From Pelagophyceae sp. CCMP2097 (taxonomy: Eukaryota > Sar > Pelagophyceae), in contig MU657202.1 of NCBI GenBank assembly GCA_026770575.1, positions 231,652 to 287,008 of the forward strand: a DNA stretch of 55,357 nucleotides. The letters run 5' to 3'. The notes under the pieces are model-generated. The model made no database searches. It worked only from the letters and a program-made list of their open reading frames with translations, and had not been told where the DNA came from. How positions within the stretch are numbered: position 1 is the stretch's first letter; every line of letters starts with the position of its first letter. Below are positions 41,436 to 50,741 of this stretch, in pieces. The position numbers and the translations under genes are program-made.

Positions 41436-42801
41436 ATGCTGTCGCGGATGCGGTGTGGGGTGGCACGGTGCGCGCCGCGGGGTGCGCGGCTGCAGGCGAC
41501 GCGCGCTTCCTCGGCCCCGGGCGCCGCGCGCCTCTTCCGCGCGGTCGGCGGCGCCGGCCTCGGCCTCGGCGCCGGCCTGGCGCTGTACTCGAACCAAACC
41601 GTTGTGGCTGACCTGCTGCTGGTGGAGCCGGCGGTGTGCGACGCGGCGCCCGTGATGACGCAAGAGGCGACCGTAAGCTTGATGGACGAGCTGGCCGAGT
41701 CGCGTTCGCGGACGTGGGCGTCGATGTGGCGCGAGATCGTCGCGCATTGGTTGTCCTTTGGCATGTTGACGCTTGCGACTTTCGTTTCGACGATCGTCGA
41801 CCGTGTGGCCTTGTCGGGCCAGGTCCAGCAGCTCATGCAGCTCCCGGGCCAGATGCCGCTCGACGCTCTGCTGGCCCAGATCGGCCTCGTCTTCGGCATC
41901 AAGGCGGTCCAGCTCATCGCGGAGGTGATTCGGGCCGCCGTGGCGACTCGCCTCGGGGAGAAGATCGAGAAGAAAGTCCGCGCTAAGTACGTCAAGCTCA
42001 TGCTCGACGACAAGCGCGCCCTCGCCGCCGCGCCCACCCTCACCCCCGACGAGCTCAAGCAGGGCTGCCGCGACGCCTCGGCCGCGTGCGTACCGTTCCC
42101 TGGGGGGGCCCATCCGTGAGTCTCACGCTTAGGACGCGCGTCGTCGTCGTCGAGGCGGCGCCCAAGGCCATCGTGGAGGTGATCTACGGCGGCATGTCGG
42201 CGCTCGGCGCGGTGGTGGCGTCGCCGGCTTTGGCCACGTATTTCGTCGCGCACGAGGGCCTCCTCTCCCAGCTCGTGGGCCTGGCGGCGTCGCTCCTCGT
42301 GCAGCGGCGCGACCGCTATGGCGCCGAGGCGGAGACGGCCCGCGACGAGTGGGAGAGGGCGGCGTTCCAGCCGAGCGCGTTCGACCTCGACGCGTCGGCA
42401 CTCGAGGCCAAGTCGGCCACGATGGCCGGCGCCTGCGTGGCCTTTGGCGACGCGCACGCCGTCGTTGACCGCACCATGGACGCGGCCCAGCTGGCCGTCC
42501 TGTCGTCGTACGTGGTGTCCGTGGCCGCGCTCGTGGACAAGAACGTGCTGGGTGCCGATGCATCAAAGTACCAGCGCGTCATGGGCCTCGCCTCGGGCGC
42601 CATGCAGGCCGTGAGTCCCTTTGCGGCGCGCCTCCCTTTTTCCTTCCTCTGAACGCCGCGTTTTCGTAGGCCGGTGAGACGTCGCAGTCCGTCGAGAAGT
42701 TCGCGCGCGCGGCGGAGATCCTCATGCCCGTGCACACGCTCGAGGCGCTCCTCGAGAACCAGAGGCTACTCGAGGCGGCCCCGCCCGCCGCCGCCGCGTA
42801 A
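41436..42801 (+). CDS. ABC-transporter-type membrane domain protein lacking an ATPase domain
   Basis: Exons 41436-42085, 42133-42610 and 42670-42801 join in phase to 419 residues. The N-terminus is Arg/Ala-rich and acid-free (MLSRMRCGVARCAPRGARLQ), like a mitochondrial or plastid presequence. The body resembles the six-helix membrane domain of ABC half-transporters. It has a segment around WLSFGMLTLATFVSTIVDRV, then LLAQIGLVFGIKAVQLIAEVIRAAVATRLGEKIEKKVRAKYVKLML, and hydrophobic stretches in GGMSALGAVVASPALATYFV and LVGLAASLLV. The end is a short helix (VHTLEALLENQRLLEAAP). No Walker A, signature (LSGGQ) or Walker B motif exists in or after the gene. It may be a paralogue that lost its motor, or another helical membrane family. 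The ABC relationship is suggestive only. Confidence 0.6.
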
Positions 42802-43489
42802 GGCGCCGCCGCCGGCGCGGGGCGGCCCGCGGCGCGCCGGCGCGCGAGGCCCCTGCTGCGCCGCCGCGCCGCACGAATCATACGCACTCCGCGCCTTGGA
42901 CCGCGAGGGCCCGATTCGACCCCGAAAAGCCTTTGACTCGCTACGTGGCTCGGGATCCGAACCGGTAAACCATGAGACTCTAAAGAGTCGGCGACCCGAA
43001 CGAGCCATGCAAGGCGGGCTCAAGCGCCGCGCTGGAGCTTTCGCGAGGAGAAACGCAGAGGAGAGACCGAGCGCAAGAGGGTGCGCGATGGGGTGCTCTA
43101 TCGAAGGTCCAAGAACCCTCCGAGTCTGTCTTTTCTCGGTTTCATCACTCGGTTCGAAGTCGGGATGGAGAAGAGGCGGCTCTAGCAGTTGCGACGTTGG
43201 ATGCGCGCGTAGACCCGATTCATCGTATGGTGGCATGTTGCCTCCCCCGGCATGTCGACCCCGTCAGGGGCTCGTCGGGACGCTGATGCTGTCTTACATC
43301 TGATAACTTGAGCCGTCAGACGTGCGGCGGGCGTCGTCGACTGCGGTGCGGCGGGCCGCGCCGCTCCTCCGCGCGGCACGGATGATCCCGGCGGCCCGCG
43401 CGGCCGGCGGGCGTGCCTCCTGGGGCCTCTGAGTATGCCCGCCAGGACTCAGGCGCAGGCGGCTCGGGGGCTGCGGCATCGCCGGCGCT
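42802..43489. other. Intergenic between convergent genes
   Basis: I find no supported gene. The frame at 42766-43236 on the minus strand is basic, lacks motifs and overlaps the ABC-like gene. A foldback at 42947-43006 was examined as a tRNA and rejected. Confidence 0.5.
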
Positions 43490-44047
43490 TTATTCGGCGC
43501 CGCGCTGCTTGGTGGCGCGGCCGACGACGAACTCGGACGTGTCGAGGTACTTGCCGACGACAGTGTGGATACAACTCCGCGACTTGGCGCTGAGCGTCGG
43601 CTCGGGCCTGCAAGGGCGAAAGTCGCGCGGGCACGTCTGGCGGGCGGCGGACGAGCGCCCCTCTCTCGTTTCGGCGTATTCAGAGGGCGCACTTGTCGAT
43701 GCACGAGTCGAAGGAGACCTCCGTCAGCTTGGCCACGACCTGCTGGACCAGCGCTCTTTGCCTACAGAGCGTCCGCGCGTCGTCGACCGGGCCTCTTTCA
43801 ATGCGGGCCGCCCCTCGTGGTGGTCTACGCACTGTTCCTGGATGATGATGCGCTGGAGCGCCTCCTGGTCGACGGAGCCCATGTCGCCGCCGCCGCCGCC
43901 GCCGCCGCCGTGGGCCGACGCGGCAAAATTTGTGCCCTCGCTCTGGTGCGCGCCAAAGTTCACGCTCTCCGAGCCGCCGTCGCCGCCGACCATGAGGTCC
44001 GTCTTCTCGCTCTGGTCATCCGAATTGCCGCGGCCGAACCAGCTCAT
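43490..44047 (-). CDS. Small Tim chaperone (Tim8/Tim13-like) with only the inner cysteine pair
   Basis: Minus-strand exons 44047-43833, 43761-43693 and 43607-43490 give 133 residues. A disordered Gly/Ser N-terminus leads into the small Tim core (QQVVAKLTEVSFDSCIDKP, LSAKSRSCIHTVVGKYLDTSEFVV). Small Tims form hexamers in the mitochondrial intermembrane space and escort membrane proteins to Tim22 or SAM. The family carries two CX3C motifs. Here the first reads SFDSC with Ser at the outer position, and the second reads CIHTV with Val at the outer position. One Cys per helix remains, enough only for the inner disulfide. The intron phases and conserved spacing make a reading error unlikely. Confidence 0.8.
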
Positions 44048-44179
44048 TGTCGTCGACGTGCGCTTCGCGAGAGCTCGAATTCCGAGGCAATGCCAGTCGG
44101 CGAAAGGCCGGATCAAATCTCCTTGCAGCGTCCGGCGATACGTTGTTCTTGCCGCGCCTTGACGCGCCGCCCGCGCGCC

Positions 44180-44788
44180 ATGGCGTCCAAGGCGCACAAG
44201 AAGCGGGAGCAGGACAATGCGCGCGAGTCGGAGGGCATCTACTCGTCGTTTGCGACGAAGATGATGGGGTCCATGGGCTGGAAGGAGGGCAAGGGCCTGG
44301 GCAAGGACGAGCAGGGCATCGAGTCCGCCATCCGCGTGAAGAAGCGCGAGGAGAACATCGGCCTCGGCCTGGACACGGTCGAGCAGCAATTTGCGGCGGG
44401 CCTGCAAAAGGGCGCGGGCAAGGCGTCGTTCGACGAGGCGGGAGGCCAGTGGTGGAACGACGCCTTTGGCGGCGCTCTGGCTGCGATGCGCCAACGGCGC
44501 GGCGAGGAGGCGTGCACGGCTGCGGCGCCGACGATGGACGAGCTCTTCAAGGCGACTGGAGGCGCGCGCCTCGGCATGCGAGCAAGGAAGTCGCAGTCTG
44601 GTAAGTTAAAACGCGCCGACGCCGAGGCGGCGCAGCGCGCGGAAGACGCCGCGCCAGCGGCGGCCGACGGCGGCAAAAAGAAGAAGAAGCGCGCCCGCGA
44701 AGCCGAAGACGCCGACGCGCCCGCGGCCGACGCCGACGACGAAAAGGCGCTGAAAAAGGCGCGAAAGGCTGTGAAGAAGGCCGCAAAG

Positions 44789-44829
<41 letters not shown>

Positions 44830-44872
44830 GCCCGCCGAGAAGAAAAAGAAGAAGAAGAAGGAGGCCAAGTGA
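44180..44872 (+). CDS. G-patch protein, GPATCH4/PinX1-like
   Basis: This is a single exon of 230 residues. The G-patch is SSFATKMMGSMGWKEGKGLGKDEQGIESAIRVKKREENIGLG, followed by the WWN motif (GGQWWNDAFGGAL) typical of GPATCH4. A TMDELFKATGGARLGMRA box comes next, and a low-complexity Ala and Lys tail closes the protein. G-patch proteins of this type activate DEAH helicases and work in nucleolar RNA processing. The 3' end of the gene has a degraded copy about 1 kb downstream (45820-45920). Confidence 0.88.
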
Positions 44873-45253
44873 CGACGCGCATCCTAAGCCATCCGGTGTT
44901 ACGTAACACAGTATCTCTTGCCCGTGTCGTCTGTTGGACCCTTAGCCCGTCGCGCAGCCTCCCCTTTTGCGCAGCATCGCCCCGATAGGGGGCCGCAACC
45001 CTTTCCCCGAACACTCATTAAAATGGGTGGTGCAGTCGCGCTTGGACAACGCTCGCTAAAAGAGAGGTTGAGCATTCTCTCGGGATCCGTGCAGCACTGC
45101 GCAGAGCTCTGCCAGCAGGCACATCACTCATGGGGTGAGCCTCTCCTCCTTCGCGTGAAGATTCGAGACGAGCAGCCTCTCGTCTTCGAGGCGCATAAAA
45201 TGGCCGTCGAGCACGCAACCACCATCGCGTGACTTGATCGCATCCTCGCATGC
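44873..45253. other. Intergenic
   Basis: I find no supported gene. A 69-codon frame at 45024-45232 (MGGAVALGQRSLKERL) has no recognisable domain and was not called. Confidence 0.45.
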
Positions 45254-45811
45254 ATGGCCGCCGGAAGGAGCCTCGCATCCACGCTCCGTAGCGTGGAAGC
45301 GGGCGCCAAGAGCGTCTACGTCCTGCACGCCGGCTGCTGCTGCTACCAGGTGCGTGGTCGTCGTCGTCGTCGTATTCGTATTCGACTCGTCGACTCGCGG
45401 CGCGGGTCGCGCAAGGCTCGTCTCTGGGTCTTACTTCTATTCTAGGGGTTTTACGTCGATTATCCGGCGTGCATCGGGTGCGAGACGGGCCAGACGGTGC
45501 TCTGCTTCGACTGCAACTCGCGGGGCTGCAAGGACCTCAATTCCAAGGGCCCCAAGTACGTCACTTTACAGGCCAGCGACAACACGATCAATTATCCGAC
45601 GAAGTGTATAAAGTGCGCCAGCCAGTGCTTCATCTTCTACAACGCCTGCGCATTGCCCTGCGACAACGACGTCCCCGCCATCGTCGCGTTTTGCTGCGTC
45701 GTCTGCTACCCGACCTTTGGAATTATGAAAAAGGTCGGCGAGCTCCCACACAAGAAGATCACCATCGGCGTCGGCGCGCCGCCGAGGCCAGAATTCGTCG
45801 ACCGCGACTGA
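45254..45811 (+). CDS. Cys-rich protein with a hydrophobic segment, unknown family
   Basis: Exons 45254-45349 and 45446-45811 give 153 residues. The first exon ends in a CCCYQ motif. The second has many paired cysteines (CIGCETGQTVLCFDCNSRGC, KCIKCASQC) and then a hydrophobic run (VPAIVAFCCVVCYPTFGIM), ending in a short tail. The pattern looks like a membrane-attached, metal-binding or palmitoylated small protein, somewhat like PLAC8-type Cys-rich proteins, but I cannot place it in a family. The intron carries a CGT repeat. Confidence 0.65.
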
Positions 45812-45819
45812 ATTGCTCG

Positions 45820-45920
45820 AGGCCGCCGCCGCCGCCGCGGCAGCGCCCGCCGAGAAAAAGAAGAAGAAGAAGAAGAAGGAAGCCAAGTGACGACGTGTAT
45901 CCCTAAGCCACCCCGGTGTT
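45820..45920 (+). repeat. Degraded copy of the 3' end of the G-patch gene (44800-44902)
   Basis: A (GCC)n run, GCGCCCGCCGAGAA, a Lys-coding AAG run and GCCAAGTGACGACG are followed by the matching 3' flank (CCTAAGCCA then CCGGTGTT). These occur in the same order as at the end of the G-patch gene. The match continues past the stop codon, so it is a DNA duplication rather than convergent low complexity. Confidence 0.8.
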
Positions 45921-46082
45921 TTGGGCCGACGACCGCCCGGGGATTGGCGCCTGCCGCGGCAGCTCAGGCAGAACACAATCGCAAAATCTGTTCTAAAGAG
46001 ATCAATCACCAAACTTTCAAAAAAGGATCCTTCGATCAGCTCTGGACACGCGGCGCGCCGCGGCGCGGCTCGCTCGTCGACG

Positions 46083-46790
46083 ATGGAGGGCCCGCCGTCC
46101 CTCGCGGGCCTCACGATGGGCTCAAACGACGATTCCGCTTCGGCCTCTGGCGTGGAAGCGCTCTGCTGCGGCGCTGTGCCCTCTTCGTTCGCCGCTCTAA
46201 TGGCGGCGACGCTGGACGACCCCGCCGTCCTTTGGGCCGCGGCGTGCGCCGATTTGCTGGGCCTCGACGGCCCGGCGGCGGTGAACACGAACATTTGGAC
46301 CCATTGGAATTTGTTACATAGCGTCTACAGCTGCCGCGTCGAGGCCTCGCCCGAGACGCTCCATCTGCCGTGGCGCGCCGACGCGCCGCCGCCGGCGCCC
46401 GCGCCGCCCTGTGCCTGCTCCCCGCCGGCGCCCGTGCCGCCGGCGGCGCTGGCGCCCGCGCCGCCGCTCATGGTCGCGCGGCCGGGACCCGTCGTCGTCG
46501 TCGGCGCCGCCGGCCGCCGCATCGACGCCGCCGACGTCGAACAAGCCTTTGCCTGCCTCCACAACCTCCCCTGCCTCTTCCAGGACGGCCGGTCCTACTT
46601 CTTCCGAGGACTGCACCCGGCCGCCGCCAACGACGCCCACGACGACCACCTCGACGACGCGCAGCGCGCGCTCTGGGCAAGCGCGCCGCCGCACCGCCGC
46701 TACCGCATGGCCTGGGGCGCCTGCCCGACGCAGGCCGCCGTGCTCGCGCAGGCGCCGAGCTATTGTTGCACCGCGACGCCCGACGCGTGA
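46083..46790 (+). CDS. Hypothetical protein with a Pro/Ala-rich middle
   Basis: I do not recognise this 235-residue product. It has an N-terminal helical part (FAALMAATLDDPAVLWAAACADLLGL), a WTHWNLLHSVY motif, a Pro/Ala linker of about 50 residues, and a folded-looking end (RIDAADVEQAFACLHNLPCLF, RSYFFRGLHPA, RYRMAWG). The frame stays open and Trp/Tyr/His-rich to its stop, which supports coding. It converges on the next gene with a 32-bp gap. Confidence 0.5.
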   Translation: MEGPPSLAGLTMGSNDDSASASGVEALCCGAVPSSFAALMAATLDDPAVLWAAACADLLGLDGPAAVNTNIWTHWNLLHSVYSCRVEASPETLHLPWRADAPPPAPAPPCACSPPAPVPPAALAPAPPLMVARPGPVVVVGAAGRRIDAADVEQAFACLHNLPCLFQDGRSYFFRGLHPAAANDAHDDHLDDAQRALWASAPPHRRYRMAWGACPTQAAVLAQAPSYCCTATPDA

Positions 46791-46822
46791 CGAAAAGCGC
46801 ATCCTCGTAAAGTGACTTGTAA

Positions 46823-47449
46823 TTACGGCCCCGCGCCCGGCGCGAGCGCAAAGACGCCCGGCGCGATCTCCGTGGCGCCCGGCGTTTGTTGGACGAGGGC
46901 ATCGAACGCGGCCTCGGCGGCGGCGGCCTCTTCTGCGTTTGCAGGCTGCCACATGGGCGCCAGGTCTTCATCGGGTCTCCTCTCCGGCATCGCCGTCGGG
47001 CCGCCGACGATCTTTGCGGTTGGGTGCGCGGCCATGAGCTTTAGGAAAGCCGCGTCCGCGTCCGCCGCGCGCGCCGCCGCGTCCGCGCTCGCGGTGACGC
47101 CGCTCGAGAGGCCGTGCCTATTTGAAACGGCATCCGGCAGGGCCCGCACGTGATGCCGCCCGCATGAGCGCCTTTTGGATTGGGGGGAGCGTCTCGGGAC
47201 GCCGCGAACCGACGCCGCAATGAGGCCCTGAATCTCCTCCTGCTTCTCCGCCGAGATATCCGACGAGAAGATCCACCCCGACGCCGGGAACTCGGGCGCA
47301 GCGACCTCGAGCGACGACATGGCGCCGATCAAGCGCTGAGGTAACTGCTCGAGGTCGCGAAAATCCGCGTGTTCGTCGAAAGTGGTTTTCAAATCCAAAA
47401 GGCCCCCTCGTCGCCGACCCGCCGCCGAGATCGGGAGCGGAGGAGCCAT
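46823..47449 (-). CDS. Hypothetical protein, head-to-head with the TFIIB gene
   Basis: This product is unrecognised. The N-terminal part (LLDLKTTFDEHADFRDLEQLPQRLIGAM, SGWIFSSDISAEKQEEIQGLIAAS) looks like a real globular protein. The middle (47105-47215) is basic and may be an unspliced intron with no stop. The end (LKLMAAHPTAKIVGGPTAMP, DLAPMWQPA, FDALVQQTPGATEIAPGVFAL) is again protein-like. If the ATG at 47449 is used, its codon overlaps the TFIIB ATG within the palindrome CATG; the ATG at 47320 is a safer alternative. Confidence 0.5.
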   Translation of the reverse strand: MAPPLPISAAGRRRGGLLDLKTTFDEHADFRDLEQLPQRLIGAMSSLEVAAPEFPASGWIFSSDISAEKQEEIQGLIAASVRGVPRRSPQSKRRSCGRHHVRALPDAVSNRHGLSSGVTASADAAARAADADAAFLKLMAAHPTAKIVGGPTAMPERRPDEDLAPMWQPANAEEAAAAEAAFDALVQQTPGATEIAPGVFALAPGAGP

Positions 47450-49420
47450 GAGCGCCAACGTCGGCGTCGACTGGGACGAGTACTCCTCGCGCTCCTGCAC
47501 GGCGTGAGCATCCCCAGAACGCTTGCCCTCGGCCCCTCTGTTGCCCTCGTCGAGGGCGCCAGTTGCCTCCCTCTAAAAACTCCGCGCATGGACCCCCGCG
47601 CCTTGACTTGTGCGCGTAGGTGCGCGTCGCCGGACGTGATCATCGACATGTCCTGCGGCGACGTGGTCTGCCGGGACTGTGGCCTTTGCCTGAGAAGTCG
47701 GATCCTCGTCGACGACAGTGAACTCCGCCTCGACGGTGCCCCGGCAGACGGCGCGTCCGCGCGCACGGGCGGCGGCGGCAAGCGCGCGCAGGAGACCACG
47801 AACATGAGCGACCGGTACTCCACAATCCCCCTCCCCGCGGGTCTGCCCTTCCTCTGAGGAGGCGACGCGCGGCAACATTTTTTTGCCGTCAGAGGGATCG
47901 CAGGTGTCGTCACTCCGGCCTTTGCACTCACGCCGGATGACCGACAGGCCTAAGTACCAGCCCCCCGTGAGCGAACGAAGGCCCTGCTTTGGAGAGAAAA
48001 CTTCATTCTTCGAACCGAGAGAGGGCCTCGCAACCGCGCCGCAAAAGCCGGGCGGTCTTCCCTCTCGGATCGCCGCGATGCTAGGTTCGCGAAGAAGAAG
48101 CGCGGCATGGACTTTGACTTGGAGGCGGCGGAACTGGAGCGCGACGTCTTCCCCGCGGCCGCTGCAGTTACAGCGTCGAGGCGGCGCGACGACGGCCTGC
48201 TGGCGTTTGCGTGCGACACGGGCGCCGTCGACGCGACGACGGCGGGCGCCGAGGCGTACAAAGGGTCGCTGTTCTTGCAGGACAAGGTCAAGACGAAAGG
48301 GTTCTTTTCGAACGCGTACGACGCGGCCGCAAAGTACGGCGCCAAGCGCGCTCGAGCGCGCGCGGCCATGGCCGACTTGTGCGCGCGCCTCCGCGCGCCC
48401 GACGCTTTGGGCACGCTCGCCGCCGACGCCTTTGAGAACGTGGCCAATGCCGCTCTAGATTTGGTGGCCAATGCCGCAAAGTCGAAGATCAAGCGCCAGG
48501 ACCGCGCCGACTTCGACGGCCGCGTCGCGCACGCCGCCGCATTCATCTACTACGCCGCGCGGCAGACGGGTTTCGCGCTGGGGTTGAAGGAGCTGGCCGC
48601 GGCGTGCAAGATGCCGCCCATCGCCGTCGCCGCAGCGTTCAAAGCGTTGCAGACGTTCCTCTCCAACCAAGACGAGGCGCAAACCGCCGCGCAGCCGGCC
48701 GACGCGGCGAGCCGGCGACGGCGCGACGACGGCTCCGAGGCGCCTCTTCCGGCGGCGACAACGACGCGGACTCTGCAGGAGACGTCAAGGCTGGCGCGGC
48801 CGTCGGTGTTCGTGGCGCGCATCGCGGAGCGCCTCGGCGACACGCGCGCGTCGTTGGGGACGAACAAGAAGCTGCTCGCCGTCGTCATCCGACTGTGCCA
48901 CTATTCCGCTGTGTCCACAGCGGCGTGGTTCGCCGACCGCGCCTATGACGCCCTCGGCACCGGCGACCCGACCGCCCTCGCCGCCGCGGCGCTGTACGCC
49001 GTGGCGCTGAAGAATTTCGACGCCAAGCCCAACCTCGCAGACTGCCTCGCCGCCGCTTCATTCGCTTCGAAGAACACCATCCTCAAATGCGTCCGCGACA
49101 TAGCCGCCCAAGTCGACCCTCCCCTCGTCGGCGCGCACCTCGACGAAGGACGAGACGAACGGCGAGACAACGACCGGCGAGAAGACGACCGGCGAGACGA
49201 TCGACGAGAAGACGACGACCGACGAGAAGACGCGCCCGAGCGGCGAGGCGCGCTCGCAACGAAGGCGCCCGGCGCCGGCCCGCCTCTGGACCCGGAGCCG
49301 TCGAACCTCTCTCCTCTCTCAGTCACGACGCCGTTTGAGGGCCTGGACTTCTGCGGCGACGTCGACGAAGACCTCGCCGCGTTCACCATGCCCAAGTCGA
49401 TCATTCGGCCACCGCCATAG
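47448..49420 (+). CDS. TFIIB-family general transcription factor
   Basis: Exons 47448-47503, 47620-47814 and 48085-49420 join in phase to 528 residues. Splicing builds the zinc ribbon: CTAC at the exon 1/2 junction, DVIIDMSCGDVVCRDCGLCL, then the acidic B-reader (DDSELR). Two cyclin folds follow (FDGRVAHAAAFIYYAARQTGFALGLKELAAACKM and LLAVVIRLCHYSAVS to AAALYAVALKNF and SFASKNTILKCVRDI). The C-terminus adds about 90 disordered residues with an Arg/Asp/Glu repeat (DRREDDRRDDRRED). TFIIB recruits RNA polymerase II to promoters; Brf1 (Pol III) shares this layout, but no Brf1 homology block is evident. The protein is longer and more divergent than animal TFIIB (about 316 residues). Confidence 0.8.
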
Positions 49421-49732
49421 CACTGCTGTTGTATATTAATTGAGCTTTGAAGGATTCCACTCTCAGTGGCAGTGCCAGTGCCAGTCTCTCCCTGCCGACG
49501 CTCGTCGGAACAACCCAGATGCTCGTCGAAGGCACTCGAGGCACTCGCGAGACTCCGAGGCGTCCGTCGCGCGCCGCTCGCCTCTCCGCGGTCCCGCGCG
49601 GTTGCCGCCCCAGCTGGCCAGAAACACAGAATTCGAAGCTTCGCCGAAACCCGCCCCTTTTTATAAAACAAATGTGAAAGTTCGCTCGCTCATTTTTGAC
49701 CCATCGCTCGCTACTCGAGACCCAAACTCACC
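49421..49732. other. Intergenic, likely eL20 promoter
   Basis: No gene is recognised. It lies between the TFIIB stop and the eL20 start. A pyrimidine-rich stretch near 49480-49500 is the only feature I noted. Confidence 0.4.
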
Positions 49733-50630
49733 ATGCCGGGCTACAAGCTGTACCAGGTGGGCGCCCGGCGTACGGCGCAGCAGCGGGGCGTGGCGGGGGA
49801 GAGCCGGCGGCTCGCGGCGGCCCCGCGGCTCGAATCAGGCCCGGGAGCTTGCGCGGGCCCGGCAGGGGCCCCGGCAAAGTGCAAGGGCTCGGCTCTCCGG
49901 CGCGTTCCAGGCAGGCCGCCCCATTGCGCGCCCTGGTGTAGGTCATCGGCCGCAAGACGCCGACGCCGCTGGACCCGGAGCCGCCGGTCTTCCGAATGAA
50001 GTTGTTCGCGCCGAACGAGGCGCGTCCCGGTGTCGCGTACGCCGCTGCTGCGAGTGGCTCTCGAGCCAGGGGCATCCGGCAGGGCGCCGCCGGGGCGCGC
50101 CTCGACTGCCGGCGGGCCGCTGTCGGGGGGGCGTCTCTGCCCGCGGCGTGGTGGTGGCGGCCCGACGGTTTGTTTTTGGCTCGACGTTGTTTCTTCAGGT
50201 CGTCGCGCGCTCGCGCTTCTGGTACTTCATGCACCAGTACCGCAAGATGAAGAAGACGACGGGCCAGATCCTCGACGTCAACGAGCTGCGCGAGAAGAAC
50301 CCGCGCATCGTGAAGAACTACTCCGTGTGGCTCCGTTACAACTCGCGCTCCGGCACGCATAACATGTACCGCGAGTACCGTGACCTTAAGCTCACGGGCG
50401 CCATCGACCAGCTCTACGCTGAGATGGCCGGCCGCCACCGCGCGCGCCCGCGCAGCATCCAGATCATCCGCACGGGCCAGGTGGCCGACAAGGACGTCAA
50501 GCGCGTCGGCACTCTGCAGTTCGCTAAGGACAAGGTCCGCTTCCCGCTCCCGCACCGCATCATGCGCGCCCCGAGCAAGAGCCTGCGCGCCACCTTCGCC
50601 GCGCAGCGCCCCACGACGTTCTTCCAGTAG
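49733..50630 (+). CDS. 60S ribosomal protein eL20 (L18a)
   Basis: Exons 49733-49756, 49942-50019 and 50199-50630 give 177 residues, the normal size. MPGYKLYQVIGRKTPTPLDP begins the protein. FAPNE then joins VVARSRFWYFMHQYRKMKK across intron 2, followed by RYNSRSGTHNMYREYRDL and the usual C-terminus RFPLPHR, PTTFFQ. The conserved NE-VV junction fixes intron 2 as 50020-50198 with a GC donor (gcgcgt); no GT in the area keeps the frame. The protein is part of the large ribosomal subunit near the peptide exit and stalk base. Confidence 0.95.
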
Positions 50631-50741
50631 TGGAGATGTTTTATAAAAATCTCTCCCCCCAACCGTGACCCGACCAAGCCCGGGCCTGAAGCATGAATGC
50701 AACGAGGGTGTTAAGATAATGCGATCCGCAGCATCGCAGTA

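Noticed and set aside
42947..43006. tRNA-like foldback on the minus strand (GGCTCG ends pair with CGAGCC; GGTTCGGATCC resembles a T loop)
   Set aside because: Only about 60 nt long, no proper T stem, and the anticodon arm would have a 4-nt loop. It does not make a standard cloverleaf.
42766..43236. 157-residue basic frame on the minus strand
   Set aside because: No domain, Arg/Pro-rich composition typical of antisense GC-rich DNA, and it overlaps the 3' exon of the ABC-like gene.
45024..45232. 69-codon frame beginning MGGAVALGQRSLKERL
   Set aside because: Some protein-like composition, but no family, no splice partner and no other evidence; left uncalled.
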